Shown here: positions 10,132 through 19,760 of the stretch, piece after piece
Numbering within the stretch: the first letter of the stretch is position 1
Layout: every line of letters starts with the position of its first letter
DNA from: Pseudomonas tremae
GTDB taxonomy: Bacteria; Pseudomonadota; Gammaproteobacteria; Pseudomonadales; Pseudomonadaceae
Reading direction: 5' to 3'
Assembly (NCBI RefSeq): GCF_001401155.1
Contig: NZ_LJRO01000153.1
Span: forward strand, 62,001 to 126,000
DNA: 64,000 bases
Made by a program: the position numbers and the translations under genes
The notes under the pieces: generated by a model
Database searches by the model: none
Seen by the model: only the letters and a program-made list of their open reading frames with translations
What the model was told of the DNA's origin: nothing

Positions 10132-11003
10132 ACCAGTTCCTCTTCATCGGCGCCCAGGTACGCAGCGATCACTTTAGGGTCGTTGCGGATCTGTTCCGGC
10201 CCGCCCATGGCAATAACGTTGCCGTGGTCGAGCACCACAATATCGTCGGAAATACCCATGACCATGCCCATGTCGTGCTCGATCAGCACGATGGTCATGT
10301 CGTGTTCGTCGCGCAGCAGACGGATCATGCCGCTCAGTGCTTCGGTTTCCTGCGGGTTGAGACCGGCGGCCGGCTCATCCAGGCAGATCACCTGCGGCCG
10401 CGTACACATGGCCCGGGCAATCTCCAGACGACGTTGCTGGCCGTAGGACAATTCGCCAGCCAGACGGTTGGCGCAATCCACCAGATCAACCACTTCCAGC
10501 CAGTAGAACGCCGTATCAAGCGCGTTTTCTTCGGCCTTGCGGTAGCCCTTGGTATTGAGGATGCCGCTGATCAGGCTGCGGTTGACCCACATGTGCTGGG
10601 CAACCAGCAGGTTTTCAACCACCGACATTTCCTTGAACAGTCGGATGTTCTGGAACGTGCGCGCCAGCCCTGCCCGGTTGACCAGGTGAGTGCCACCGAA
10701 CATTTTGTAGTACACCCGGCTGAGGAAACTTTTCGGCGAAATAAAATCAGTGGCCTTGAACGGCTCGCCCAGCAACCTGATCACATCGGTGGTCTTGCCG
10801 CGGGTGTGCAGCTCGATGCGCCCGCCAGTGGCCTTGTAGAAACCGGTCAGGCAGTTGAAGACTGTGGTCTTGCCAGCGCCGTTGGGGCCGATCAGGGCGA
10901 AGATCGAGTTGCGCCGCACCTTGAGGCTGACGTCGCTGAGGGCCTTGATGCCACCAAAGTGCATCATCAGGTGCTCGACAGAAAGAATCACTTCATTGCT
11001 CAT
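10128..11003 (-). CDS. livG: Branched-chain/polar amino-acid ABC transporter ATPase LivG-like
   Basis: A 291-residue ABC ATPase pairing with LivF. Walker A GPNGAGKTT is near residue 38, signature LSYGQQRRLEIARAM and Walker B VICLDEPAAGLNP follow. The roughly 40-residue insert after Walker A (containing PKSFLSRVYYKMFGG) is typical of LivG compared with LivF. Start overlaps the livM stop (ATGA). Confidence 0.95.
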   Translation of the reverse strand: MSNEVILSVEHLMMHFGGIKALSDVSLKVRRNSIFALIGPNGAGKTTVFNCLTGFYKATGGRIELHTRGKTTDVIRLLGEPFKATDFISPKSFLSRVYYKMFGGTHLVNRAGLARTFQNIRLFKEMSVVENLLVAQHMWVNRSLISGILNTKGYRKAEENALDTAFYWLEVVDLVDCANRLAGELSYGQQRRLEIARAMCTRPQVICLDEPAAGLNPQETEALSGMIRLLRDEHDMTIVLIEHDMGMVMGISDDIVVLDHGNVIAMGGPEQIRNDPKVIAAYLGADEEELV

Positions 11004-12313
11004 CGTGCGCCTCCGTCTGTCACCAGTGCGCCCTTGCGTGGCTTGACGCCGGTGCGGCTGATGCGGATCAGTCCGCGTGGTCGCCAGATCATCATCAGCA
11101 CCATCAGAATGCCGAACAGCAGCACCCGATACTCGGAGAAGCTGCGCAGCAGTTCAGGCGCAACGGTCAGCACGAACGCGGCAATCACCACACCGATGGT
11201 AGAGCCCATACCGCCCAGCACAACGATGGCCAGAATCAGCGCCGACTCGAAGAAGGTGAACGACGTCGGGTTGACGAAGCCTTGGTAGCTGGCGAAAAAC
11301 ACGCCCGCAAGCCCCGCTGTCGAAGCACCGATGGTAAACGCCGAGAGCTTGACCAGTACGTGATTGAGCCCCATCGAACGACAGGCGATCTCATCCTCGC
11401 GCAACGCTTCCCAGGCACGTCCGATCGGCATGCGGGTCAGGCGATGCTTGATGAACAGCACCGCCAGCACGACCAGAAACAGCACGGTATAGATGAAGAT
11501 GAATTTCAGGTCCGGGTTGTAATCGAAGCCGAAATATTCATGAATGGGGACACCGCCGTCCTTGGCACGACGACCGAACTCTAGGCCAAAGAAGGTTGGC
11601 GACGGCACCGGCACCCCGTTCGGACCGCCAGTGAACGATAGCCAGTTGTTCAGTACCAGACGAATGATTTCGCCGAAACCGAGCGTCACGATGGCCAGAT
11701 AGTCGCCATGCATGCGCAATACCGGGAAGCCGAGAATGCACCCGGCAAGCGCCGCCGCGATCGCTACCAGCGGCAACGCCGACCAGAAACCCAGGCCCAG
11801 ATACTGATAGCCGAGCGCCAGACCATAGGCGCCGATGGCGTAGAACGCGACGTAACCCAGATCGAGCAATCCCGCCAGACCGACCACGATATTCAGCCCA
11901 AGGCCAAGCAGCACGTAGATCAGGCCAAGGATCACAACCGTCAGGATGTATTTGTTGGCGAAGATCGGAAACACGATAGCGATGACGATCAGCAGCGGAA
12001 TGATCCAGTACAGGCTGGACTTGTGATCGGGCTTGAGCACATGCACGCCAGAATCCGAGCTTTCAAAGCTCTGAGACAGGCGTATGCCCTTGGGCGTCTG
12101 CAGAAAAAGACTGATCAGAAAACGCCCGACCATGACCACAGCCACCAGCCAGGCCACGCGCGTGGGCTGCAGGTTGAAGCTGTAACCGTCGAGCACGATG
12201 CCGACAATAGGACCGAACACGATCAGCGCCAGCAGTCCGGCGATCACGGCATCGATCAGGCTTTTTTTGATTTCAACAGGTTTGGTGACAGGACCAGCAA
12301 CGGAAGCGGACAT
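11000..12313 (-). CDS. livM: Amino-acid ABC transporter permease LivM-like
   Basis: A 437-residue inner-membrane permease. It has an N-terminal extension with two hydrophobic segments (about residues 15-75) before the conserved core of about eight membrane helices; NIVVGLAGLLDLGYVAFYAI and the EAA-like loop WEALREDEIACRSMGLN, which contacts the ATPases, are visible. The start at 12313 (MSASVAGPV) has GAAGG at good spacing and follows the livH stop by two bases; an open frame continuing upstream to 12694 lies wholly inside livH and is not coding. Confidence 0.94.
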   Translation of the reverse strand: MSASVAGPVTKPVEIKKSLIDAVIAGLLALIVFGPIVGIVLDGYSFNLQPTRVAWLVAVVMVGRFLISLFLQTPKGIRLSQSFESSDSGVHVLKPDHKSSLYWIIPLLIVIAIVFPIFANKYILTVVILGLIYVLLGLGLNIVVGLAGLLDLGYVAFYAIGAYGLALGYQYLGLGFWSALPLVAIAAALAGCILGFPVLRMHGDYLAIVTLGFGEIIRLVLNNWLSFTGGPNGVPVPSPTFFGLEFGRRAKDGGVPIHEYFGFDYNPDLKFIFIYTVLFLVVLAVLFIKHRLTRMPIGRAWEALREDEIACRSMGLNHVLVKLSAFTIGASTAGLAGVFFASYQGFVNPTSFTFFESALILAIVVLGGMGSTIGVVIAAFVLTVAPELLRSFSEYRVLLFGILMVLMMIWRPRGLIRISRTGVKPRKGALVTDGGAR

Positions 12314-12315
12314 AC

Positions 12316-13230
<915 letters not shown>

Positions 13231-13392
13231 CACGCACGCTCACACACTGAAAGGCAGTTCAGCACCCTGCCGGTCGTTCCCTCGTGAGGCGCGACCAGCA
13301 GGTCCGAAAACAACAACAGAGATGCAGGCGCGCTCATGGGCGCGCCCATCACCGCATCAGCGCCTGGGAGGCAGGGCTGACAGGGGGTTATC

Positions 13393-14529
13393 TCACTTCT
13401 GTTTTTCGAGTTGCTTGTATTTGCCGTTGGCGTCCCACTGGTACACCACGTAGTCGGAGACTTTCAGGTCGCCCTTCGCATCCCAGGCTTTTTCGCCCAT
13501 AACGGTCTTGACCGGGTTGGCCTTGAGCCACTTGGCAGCCTCTTCGCCCTTGTTGGACTTGGCGCCATTGAAGCCGGCCGCCAGGGCCTGCACGGAAGCG
13601 TAAGCGTACAGCGTGTAGCCTTCAGGCTCGTAACCGGCCTTGCGGAACTGGTCAACAACTGCCTTGCTGTCCGGCAATGCGCGCGGGTCGGCACCAAAGG
13701 TCATGTACACGCCATCAACGTACTGCGCACCGCCAGCGGTGGTGGCCAGTTCGTCAGTCACGACGCCATCGTCAGACATGAACTTGACGTCCTTCAGCCC
13801 CTGCTCACGCATTTGGCGAACCAATGGGCCAGCTTCAGGGTGCAGGCCGCCGAAGTACACGACATCAGCGCCAACCGAACGAATCTTCGTGACCAAGGCG
13901 CTGAAATCTTTCTCGCCACGGGTCAGGCCTTCCTCGAGTATCGGCTTGACGCCGCGCGCTGTCAGTTGCTTGGCCGTTGCATCGGCAAGGCCCTTGCCAT
14001 AAGTGTCCTTGTCGTTGATGACCGCGATTTTCTTGCCCTTGAGCACGTCGACGATGTAGTCGCCAGCGACGATGCCCTGCTGGTCATCACGGCCGCACAT
14101 GCGGAACATCTCTTTCATACCGCGCTCGGTCACTGTCGGGTTGGTCGAGCCAGGCGTGATGGCAATCACACCCGCATCGCTGTAGACCTCGGAAGCCGGA
14201 ATGGTCGACGACGAGCAGAAGTGCCCGACAACACCAATCACTTTGTCCTGATCCACAAGACGGTTGGCAATTGCCACGGCCTGCTTCGGCTCGCAGGCAT
14301 CATCGCCCGCCACCAGCACGATTTTCTCCCCGTTCACACCACCTGCCGCGTTGATCGCATCGGCCGCTGCCTGCGCGCCTTTCATGTATTGCTGGCCAAA
14401 CGATGCATTCGCGCCGGTCATGGGACCTGCGACGCCGATTTTCACATCCGCCTGTGCAAACGAAGACACGCCCAATGCAGTTGCCACTGCGATTGCCAGA
14501 AAGCCTTTCCTGTAAAACGTATGCGACAT
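13393..14529 (-). CDS. Periplasmic amino-acid-binding protein (LivK/BraC-like)
   Basis: A 378-residue periplasmic binding protein, the specificity subunit of the ABC importer. A Sec signal peptide (residues 1 to about 26, ending SSFAQA before DVKIGVAGP) is clear. The mature part shows the HAAT-family motifs GPMTGANASFGQQYMKGA, VVGHFCSSSTIPASEVY with the ligand-binding serines/threonines and a paired cysteine, and DKDTYGKGLAD. AGGAG lies nine bases before the ATG at 14529, which is preferred over an upstream ATG at 14565. It is first in the operon, separated by 162 bases from livH, and lies downstream of a sigma-54 promoter. P. aeruginosa PA4913 is the expected counterpart; the substrate is not certain. 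Confidence 0.93.
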   Translation of the reverse strand: MSHTFYRKGFLAIAVATALGVSSFAQADVKIGVAGPMTGANASFGQQYMKGAQAAADAINAAGGVNGEKIVLVAGDDACEPKQAVAIANRLVDQDKVIGVVGHFCSSSTIPASEVYSDAGVIAITPGSTNPTVTERGMKEMFRMCGRDDQQGIVAGDYIVDVLKGKKIAVINDKDTYGKGLADATAKQLTARGVKPILEEGLTRGEKDFSALVTKIRSVGADVVYFGGLHPEAGPLVRQMREQGLKDVKFMSDDGVVTDELATTAGGAQYVDGVYMTFGADPRALPDSKAVVDQFRKAGYEPEGYTLYAYASVQALAAGFNGAKSNKGEEAAKWLKANPVKTVMGEKAWDAKGDLKVSDYVVYQWDANGKYKQLEKQK

Positions 14530-14618
14530 GAGTGGTGCTCCTGAGGATATTTTTTTAACGGGCACTGCGATTACGTGATTGCCTGGGTACGGGTTGCTCG
14601 ATTACAGAGTTGCCTAGA

Positions 14619-14633
14619 GCAAGCCCCGTGCCA
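14619..14633 (-). promoter_or_regulatory. Sigma-54 (RpoN) promoter of the liv-type operon
   Basis: Reverse strand TGGCACGGGGCTTGC fits the -24/-12 consensus TGGCACg-N4-TTGC exactly, with T following. The predicted start site is near 14608, giving an untranslated leader of about 80 bases before the binding-protein gene. Confidence 0.85.
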
Positions 14634-14704
14634 TCGCTTTTTTCATTATGAGAATTGTCGTGTTTATCTTTTCATTCAATGACCTGATAGTCGTGCGCCG
14701 TGGC

Positions 14705-14806
14705 TGTGCAACCAAAAAAACGCAGAAAGGTGCAACTCTTCCCGATGAAAGAGCAACCAACCCCCCCCTTCAGGGTGCAACCCGCATTACACCCACAGGG
14801 CAACCC
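14705..14806. repeat. Five phased GCAAC repeats, candidate enhancer sites
   Basis: The core GCAAC begins at 14708, 14732, 14753, 14777 and 14800, spacings of 24, 21, 24 and 23 bases, within a broader GGTGCAACC-like unit (GTGCAACC, GGTGCAACT, GAGCAACC, GGTGCAACC, GGGCAACCC). The array lies about 95-200 bases upstream of the predicted sigma-54 start site, the usual place for activator binding. Confidence 0.7.
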
Positions 14807-15025
14807 ACTTGTAACATTACACGTCACCGAATTGCACACGCCCGGTGCGCGAACGCTACGAGACGCACCAATTGAGGTTAGTGGATTTGGCAGGAAATGC
14901 CGTGGGTCATACCTGCCCCTTATTGATAACCAACAAGCGTCTGGCCGACAAACGACGTTCCAGCGGGATATCATTCCGATTACTCATATTGCTCATGCAC
15001 GCTCGCGGAACACAGAGAAGTCACC

Positions 15026-15931
15026 ATGCTGAATAAACGCCACTTGCCCTCGATAGCCGCACTGCAATGCTTTGAGGCGGTGACCCGGCATTTGAGCTTC
15101 ACCCGCGCCGCCGAAGAACTCAACCTGACCCAGAGCGCCGTCAGCAAACAGGTCGCGCAGCTCGAAGAGCTGGTCCAGCATCTGCTGTTTCAGCGCGTGC
15201 GACGTCGCCTGCAACTGACCCCGGCGGGTGCGCTGTATTTGGCGGAAGTGCGCAAGATTCTGACCCAGATAGAGATGTCCACTCACTTCCTGCGCTCCTA
15301 TGGTGGCGAAACCGAAGTGCTGCGGGTCTCGACACCGTCGACGTTCGGCGCCCGCTGGCTGGTGCCGCGACTGAAGGGCTGGCGCTTGCGTCATCCGCAC
15401 ATTCACCTGGACCTGATCAACGAGCAAGAGGCTGACGACCTGATCAAGGGCCGTTGCGACGTGTCGTTCTACTTCGGCCAGGCTGCCATTCCCGGCGCCG
15501 AAAGCGTGAAGCTGTTTGGCGAAGAACTGGTGCCGGTTTGCGCACCTGAAAGTCTGCCGGACGAGCCATTCAGCGATCCGACCCAATTGAGCACACTGGT
15601 TTTACTGCAGAACGCCTTCCGCCCGAGGGCTTGGCACGAATGGTTCGAAAGTCAGGGGTATCAGACTGACCACAGCTATCACGGGCCGCGCTTTGAAACC
15701 TTCTATATGTGCATTCGTGCTGCGCAGGTCGGCTGCGGTGTCGCGCTGCTGCCGCGTTTTCTGGTCGAGGAGGAACTGGCCGAAGGCAAACTGGTGATTC
15801 CCTGGGACTACAGATTGCCCAGCACTAACAGCGCCTATTACCTGTCCTATCCGGAACACACTGCCGACGTGCCCAAAATCCGGGTTTTTCTGCAGTGGAT
15901 GCTGGAACAGTTGGATCAACCGCCACATTAA
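15026..15931 (+). CDS. LysR-family transcriptional regulator (GcvA/AmaR-like)
   Basis: A 301-residue LysR regulator of the GcvA-like subgroup: N-terminal winged helix with SFTRAAEELNLTQSAVSKQV (about residues 22-41), then a two-lobed effector domain. It is divergent from the amino-acid ABC operon, with 496 bases between the starts. P. aeruginosa PA4914 and P. putida AmaR, linked to lysine/pipecolate catabolism, hold the equivalent place; I infer but cannot prove orthology. LysR proteins usually act with sigma-70 promoters, so it is probably not the activator of the sigma-54 promoter next door. Confidence 0.85.
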   Translation: MLNKRHLPSIAALQCFEAVTRHLSFTRAAEELNLTQSAVSKQVAQLEELVQHLLFQRVRRRLQLTPAGALYLAEVRKILTQIEMSTHFLRSYGGETEVLRVSTPSTFGARWLVPRLKGWRLRHPHIHLDLINEQEADDLIKGRCDVSFYFGQAAIPGAESVKLFGEELVPVCAPESLPDEPFSDPTQLSTLVLLQNAFRPRAWHEWFESQGYQTDHSYHGPRFETFYMCIRAAQVGCGVALLPRFLVEEELAEGKLVIPWDYRLPSTNSAYYLSYPEHTADVPKIRVFLQWMLEQLDQPPH

Positions 15932-16030
15932 AGGCGACAATGCACACCCATCCGGCCGTGAGCTTTCCGTGGTGACAGACAGGAAGTCGCGGGCCCGACA
16001 TTATCCGGCTGCTCTGGAGAGCCCGATTCA

Positions 16031-17254
16031 ATGAGCGAGAGCGCCTTTTCAAATCGCATCGTGCAAAGCCTGCTCGATACTGATTTCTACAAGCTGACCA
16101 TGATGCAGGCTGTCCTGCATAACTACCCCAACGTGGACGTCGAGTGGGAGTTTCGCTGCCGCAATGGTGAAGATCTGCGTCCTTATCTGGACGAGATCAA
16201 GCACCAGATCGAGTTGCTGTGCGAGCTGTCTCTTACCCCTGAGCATCTGGGCTTTCTGGAACGCATCACGTTCCTGAAGCCGGACTTTCTCAGGTTTCTA
16301 GGGCTGTTCCGCTTCAATACCCGCTATGTCAAAACCAGCATCGAGGACGGTGAGCTGTGCATTCGTCTGCACGGGCCGTGGCTGCACGTCATCCTGTTCG
16401 AAGTGCCGTTGCTGGCGATTGTCAGTGAGGTCAGGAACCGCCACCGCTACCCGGACACCTTGCTCAGTCAGGCTCGGGATCGTCTCTATGAAAAATTCGA
16501 CTGGCTGAACAGTAACGCCACGCCGGATGAGCTGGCCGAATTGAAAGTGGCGGATTTCGGCACCCGCAGGCGGTTTTCCTACCGCGTTCAGGAAGAAATC
16601 CTCGGCGTACTGAAAAAGGATTTCCCGGGGCAGTTCGTCGGCACCAGCAATGTGCATCTGGCACGCCAACTTGATCTGAAGCCGCTCGGCACAATGGCGC
16701 ATGAATGGATCATGGCCCACCAGCAACTGGGGCCGCGCCTGATCGACAGTCAAATCGCCGCGCTCGATTGCTGGGTGCGCGAGTATCGAGGCCTGTTGGG
16801 CATCGCGCTGACGGACTGCATCACCACAGATGCTTTCCTGAATGACTTCGACCTGTACTTCGCCAAGCTCTTCGACGGTTTGCGCCATGATTCGGGAGAC
16901 CCAGTGAAGTGGGCCGAAAAATGCATCTCGCATTACCAGAAACTGGGCATCGACCCGATGAGCAAGACACTGGTGTTTTCTGACGGACTGAACCTGCCCA
17001 AGTCACTGGAGATTTTTCGGGCGCTGCGCGGGCGCATCAATGTCAGCTTTGGCATCGGCACCAACCTGACGGCTGATATCCCAGGCATAGCGCCCATGAA
17101 CATGGTGCTGAAGATGACCGCCTGTGCAGGTCAGGCGGTAGCGAAAATTTCCGACGAGCCCGGCAAGACACAGTGCAAGGACCCGAATTTTGTCGCTTAC
17201 ATGCGGCATGTGTTCAAGGTCCCCAGCTTGCCGACGCCTGAAAAACCCGCTTGA
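16031..17254 (+). CDS. pncB: Nicotinate phosphoribosyltransferase
   Basis: A 407-residue enzyme of NAD salvage that joins nicotinate and PRPP, with ATP hydrolysis, to give nicotinate mononucleotide. The N-terminal [20 protein letters not shown] is the family signature, and [13 protein letters not shown] [21 protein letters not shown], and the phosphate-binding [11 protein letters not shown] segment are present. Length matches E. coli-type PncB. It is 26 bases upstream of nadE, so nicotinate is carried to NAD by neighbouring enzymes. Confidence 0.97.
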   Translation: MSESAFSNRIVQSLLDTDFYKLTMMQAVLHNYPNVDVEWEFRCRNGEDLRPYLDEIKHQIELLCELSLTPEHLGFLERITFLKPDFLRFLGLFRFNTRYVKTSIEDGELCIRLHGPWLHVILFEVPLLAIVSEVRNRHRYPDTLLSQARDRLYEKFDWLNSNATPDELAELKVADFGTRRRFSYRVQEEILGVLKKDFPGQFVGTSNVHLARQLDLKPLGTMAHEWIMAHQQLGPRLIDSQIAALDCWVREYRGLLGIALTDCITTDAFLNDFDLYFAKLFDGLRHDSGDPVKWAEKCISHYQKLGIDPMSKTLVFSDGLNLPKSLEIFRALRGRINVSFGIGTNLTADIPGIAPMNMVLKMTACAGQAVAKISDEPGKTQCKDPNFVAYMRHVFKVPSLPTPEKPA

Positions 17255-17280
17255 ATTATCCCACTGACGAGGAGTGAATC

Positions 17281-18111
17281 ATGCACGCCGTACAGCGCCA
17301 GATTGTTGACCAGCTTAATGTCCAGCCACCTTTCGCGGACCAGAACGCACTGCAGGCCGAAGTGGGCCGCCGCGTCGACTTCATCAAAGAATGCGTGCAG
17401 AACGCAAGGCTGAAAACGCTGGTGCTGGGCATCAGCGGCGGTGTCGACTCACTGACTGCCGGCCTGCTTGCCCAGCGCGCGATCAAGGAGTTGCGTGAAA
17501 GCACCGGTGACAAAGACTATCGCTTCATCGCCGTGCGCCTGCCTTATGTCGTGCAGGCAGACGAGCATGAAGCCCAGGCATCTGTGGATTTCATCGAGCC
17601 GGACGAGCGCCATACCATCAACATCGGCTCCAGCGTCAAGGCACTGGCTGCCGAAGTGAAAGCAGCGTTCGACGGGCTGCCGGCCAGCGCTGTGGATTTT
17701 GTGCTCGGCAATACCAAGGCGCGTATGCGCATGGTTGCCCAGTACACCGTGGCGGGGGCTTATCAGGGGCTGGTGATAGGCACAGACCATGCGGCGGAAG
17801 CTGTCATGGGCTTTTTCACCAAATTCGGCGACGGCGCCTGCGACCTTGCCCCATTGAGCGGGCTGGTGAAAAACCAGGTACGCGAAATCGCTCGCCATTT
17901 CGGCGCGCCGGAATCCCTGGTAGAAAAAGTACCGACTGCCGACCTGGAAGACTTGTCACCTGGCAAACCGGACGAAGCCTCTCATGGCGTGACCTACGCA
18001 GAGATAGACGCCTTCCTGCATGGCGAGCCGGTGCGTGAAGAAGCATTCCGCATCATCTGCGAAACCTACGCGAAGACCCAGCACAAACGCGAACTGCCGT
18101 ACGCACCTTGA
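17281..18111 (+). CDS. nadE: NH3-dependent NAD(+) synthetase
   Basis: A 276-residue enzyme that amidates nicotinate adenine dinucleotide to NAD with ATP and ammonia. The PP-loop SGGVDS is at residues 52-57; [29 protein letters not shown] is the conserved substrate region, and [15 protein letters not shown] is the late loop typical of the ammonia-dependent short form. It lacks the N-terminal glutaminase domain of the long form. AGGAG precedes the ATG; last step of the pncB-nadE salvage operon. Confidence 0.97.
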   Translation: MHAVQRQIVDQLNVQPPFADQNALQAEVGRRVDFIKECVQNARLKTLVLGISGGVDSLTAGLLAQRAIKELRESTGDKDYRFIAVRLPYVVQADEHEAQASVDFIEPDERHTINIGSSVKALAAEVKAAFDGLPASAVDFVLGNTKARMRMVAQYTVAGAYQGLVIGTDHAAEAVMGFFTKFGDGACDLAPLSGLVKNQVREIARHFGAPESLVEKVPTADLEDLSPGKPDEASHGVTYAEIDAFLHGEPVREEAFRIICETYAKTQHKRELPYAP

Positions 18112-18128
18112 GTGACTGGCTCAGAACT

Positions 18129-18250
18129 GTGACGCGAAGCGTCACGCAAGGCATTCCCAATCTGGAGCGTGAGGAACGATAGTCGTCAAGTAGACACTAT
18201 CGTGCCCATGCTCCGCGTGGGAATGCCGTTGCGGACGCTCTGCGTCCGCT
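18129..18250 (+). repeat. Dispersed palindromic repeat, copy B
   Basis: Blocks GTGACGCGAAGCGTCACG, GGAGCGTGAGGAACGATAGT, ACTATCGTGCCCATGCTCCG and GGACGCTCTGCGTCC occur in the order seen in copies C and D. It contains nested inverted repeats (for example GACGCGAAGCGTC and the pair ACGATAGT...ACTATCGT) that would fold as a long hairpin. It fills the gap between the convergent nadE and azurin genes. Confidence 0.85.
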
Positions 18251-18265
18251 GCTGAAGGCTTGCCG

Positions 18266-18712
18266 TTACTTCAGGGTCACGGCACCTTTCATCATGCTGA
18301 TATGCCCTGGGAAGGTGCAGAAAAACTGGTACTTCTCTGCTGCATCAAGTTTGGACACATCAAACGTCACCGAGTCTTTTTCACCGGCACCGATGACTTT
18401 GGTATGAGCGATGATGCGATCGTCGCCTGGCTTCAGATAATCTTTGTCGATACCTGCAGCCATGCCATCGTTGGTAATCGCCTGAGCGTCAGCGTCTTTG
18501 CTCAACACCCAGTTGTGCCCCATGACGTTCTTCGGCAGGTTGCCGGAATGCGTCAGGTTGACGGTGAACGTCTTGCAGCTCTTGTCGATCTGGATGGCTT
18601 TGGTGTCGTACATCATCTGATCGGTCGAATCGACTGTGGTGGAGCACTCGGCGGCCAACAACTGGCCACTGGCCAACGACAACAGCGAAATCGCTACGAG
18701 CTTGCGAATCAT
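18266..18712 (-). CDS. azu: Azurin (blue copper electron-transfer protein)
   Basis: A 148-residue precursor of the periplasmic type-1 copper protein. A signal peptide of about 20 residues ends before AECSTTVDS, the usual mature N-terminus. Copper ligands are all visible: Gly-His in NVMGHNWVL, then the Cys, His and Met of [16 protein letters not shown]. The disulfide cysteines in AECS and IDKSCKTF are present. Azurin passes electrons between cytochromes and enzymes such as nitrite reductase or cytochrome peroxidase. The start at 18712 has GGAG eight bases upstream; no regulatory box was convincing. Confidence 0.97.
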   Translation of the reverse strand: MIRKLVAISLLSLASGQLLAAECSTTVDSTDQMMYDTKAIQIDKSCKTFTVNLTHSGNLPKNVMGHNWVLSKDADAQAITNDGMAAGIDKDYLKPGDDRIIAHTKVIGAGEKDSVTFDVSKLDAAEKYQFFCTFPGHISMMKGAVTLK

Positions 18713-18866
18713 TTGAATCTCCAGGCAGGCCATTTGAGTAAACGTTGAAAATTGATGTAACAAGAGAGTGCCTTATCGGCGCCAGGGTTCCAAAGACGTG
18801 TATCGAAAGGTCCCGGCACAATTGCACCTTTGAAGAACGATTCAAGAGGCCCGCTAATTAGGCGGC

Positions 18867-19760
18867 TCAGGCAGCGACGGGCATGACGGTGACGCGGACT
18901 TCGGGATCGTGGCTGCCGCCGCCCAAGATAACCCCACGCAAAGGCGATACATCCGAAAAGTCACGCCCCCAGGCCAGGCTGATGTGCTCCAGTGCAGGCT
19001 GCGCATTATTGGTCGGGTCAAAGTCGACCCAGCCCGACGCCGGACAAAACACCGACACCCACGCGTGCGAAGCATCAGCACCGATCAGCCGGGGTTGACC
19101 GGGCGGAGGCTGAGTCAGCAGATAACCACTCACGTAGCGTGCCGCCAGCCCCCGCGAGCGCAGGCACGCCAGCATCAGGTGCGCAAAGTCCTGACAGACA
19201 CCGCGCCGTCGCTCCAGCACTTCCACCAGCGGTGTCGCTACCTGAGTCGCTTCTTCGTCGAAAGTGAATTCGCTGAAGATCTTCTCCATCAAGGCCTGCA
19301 CACCCAGCAGCAACGGGCGTCCGGCAGGAAAGCAGTCCTGCGAAAACTCGACGAACGAACGTTTCAGGTGTACGTAGGGAGACTCGAAGCGATAGCGGCA
19401 GGCCTCCAGAATATCTTCGGTCATCGGTTTGGCGCTGTAAGTCAGCGCACTGCGCGTCACTTCCCATTCCGGCGACAGATTGAAATCCAGAAACGGGCGT
19501 TCGAGTACCTCGATACGCAGCCGGGCATTGACCTGCAACTCATCATGAGGACGCTCGAACGCCAGGCGCGTCAGCGGGTTGCCGAACACGTCCAGCTCGT
19601 CGCGACGCGTGGTCGGCGTCGGGAATATCTCCAGTGCCTGCTCGGTGCAACGCTGCCACTGACTGCTGCGTGGCCACAGATGCGCCAACTGCTGAGCCAG
19701 GGAAACCGGGCTGTCGTACTTATAATGCGTGTCGTGAAAAATCTGGTAGAAGGCGCTCAT
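18867..19760 (-). CDS. Transglutaminase-like cysteine protease-fold protein
   Basis: A 297-residue protein with an N-terminal Bact_transglu_N-type beta domain (residues 5-85, opening FYQIFHDTHYKYDSPVSLAQ) and a transglutaminase core. The catalytic triad is intact: Cys189 in RRGVCQDFAHL, His232 in DASHAWVSV and Asp248 in DFDPTN. There is no signal peptide, so it acts in the cytoplasm. Its ATG overlaps the stop of the ATP-grasp/alpha-E gene by one base, and it is the third gene of the operon. Such proteins can act as peptidases or amide-forming enzymes; in this conserved cluster they are predicted to process or crosslink a peptide. No substrate is known. Confidence 0.88.
   Translation of the reverse strand: MSAFYQIFHDTHYKYDSPVSLAQQLAHLWPRSSQWQRCTEQALEIFPTPTTRRDELDVFGNPLTRLAFERPHDELQVNARLRIEVLERPFLDFNLSPEWEVTRSALTYSAKPMTEDILEACRYRFESPYVHLKRSFVEFSQDCFPAGRPLLLGVQALMEKIFSEFTFDEEATQVATPLVEVLERRRGVCQDFAHLMLACLRSRGLAARYVSGYLLTQPPPGQPRLIGADASHAWVSVFCPASGWVDFDPTNNAQPALEHISLAWGRDFSDVSPLRGVILGGGSHDPEVRVTVMPVAA

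Noticed and set aside
14705..14806. CRISPR array or replication iterons
   Set aside because: The repeats are about 9 bases with a 23-base period and sit upstream of a sigma-54 promoter, which fits regulatory sites better; there are no cas or rep genes.
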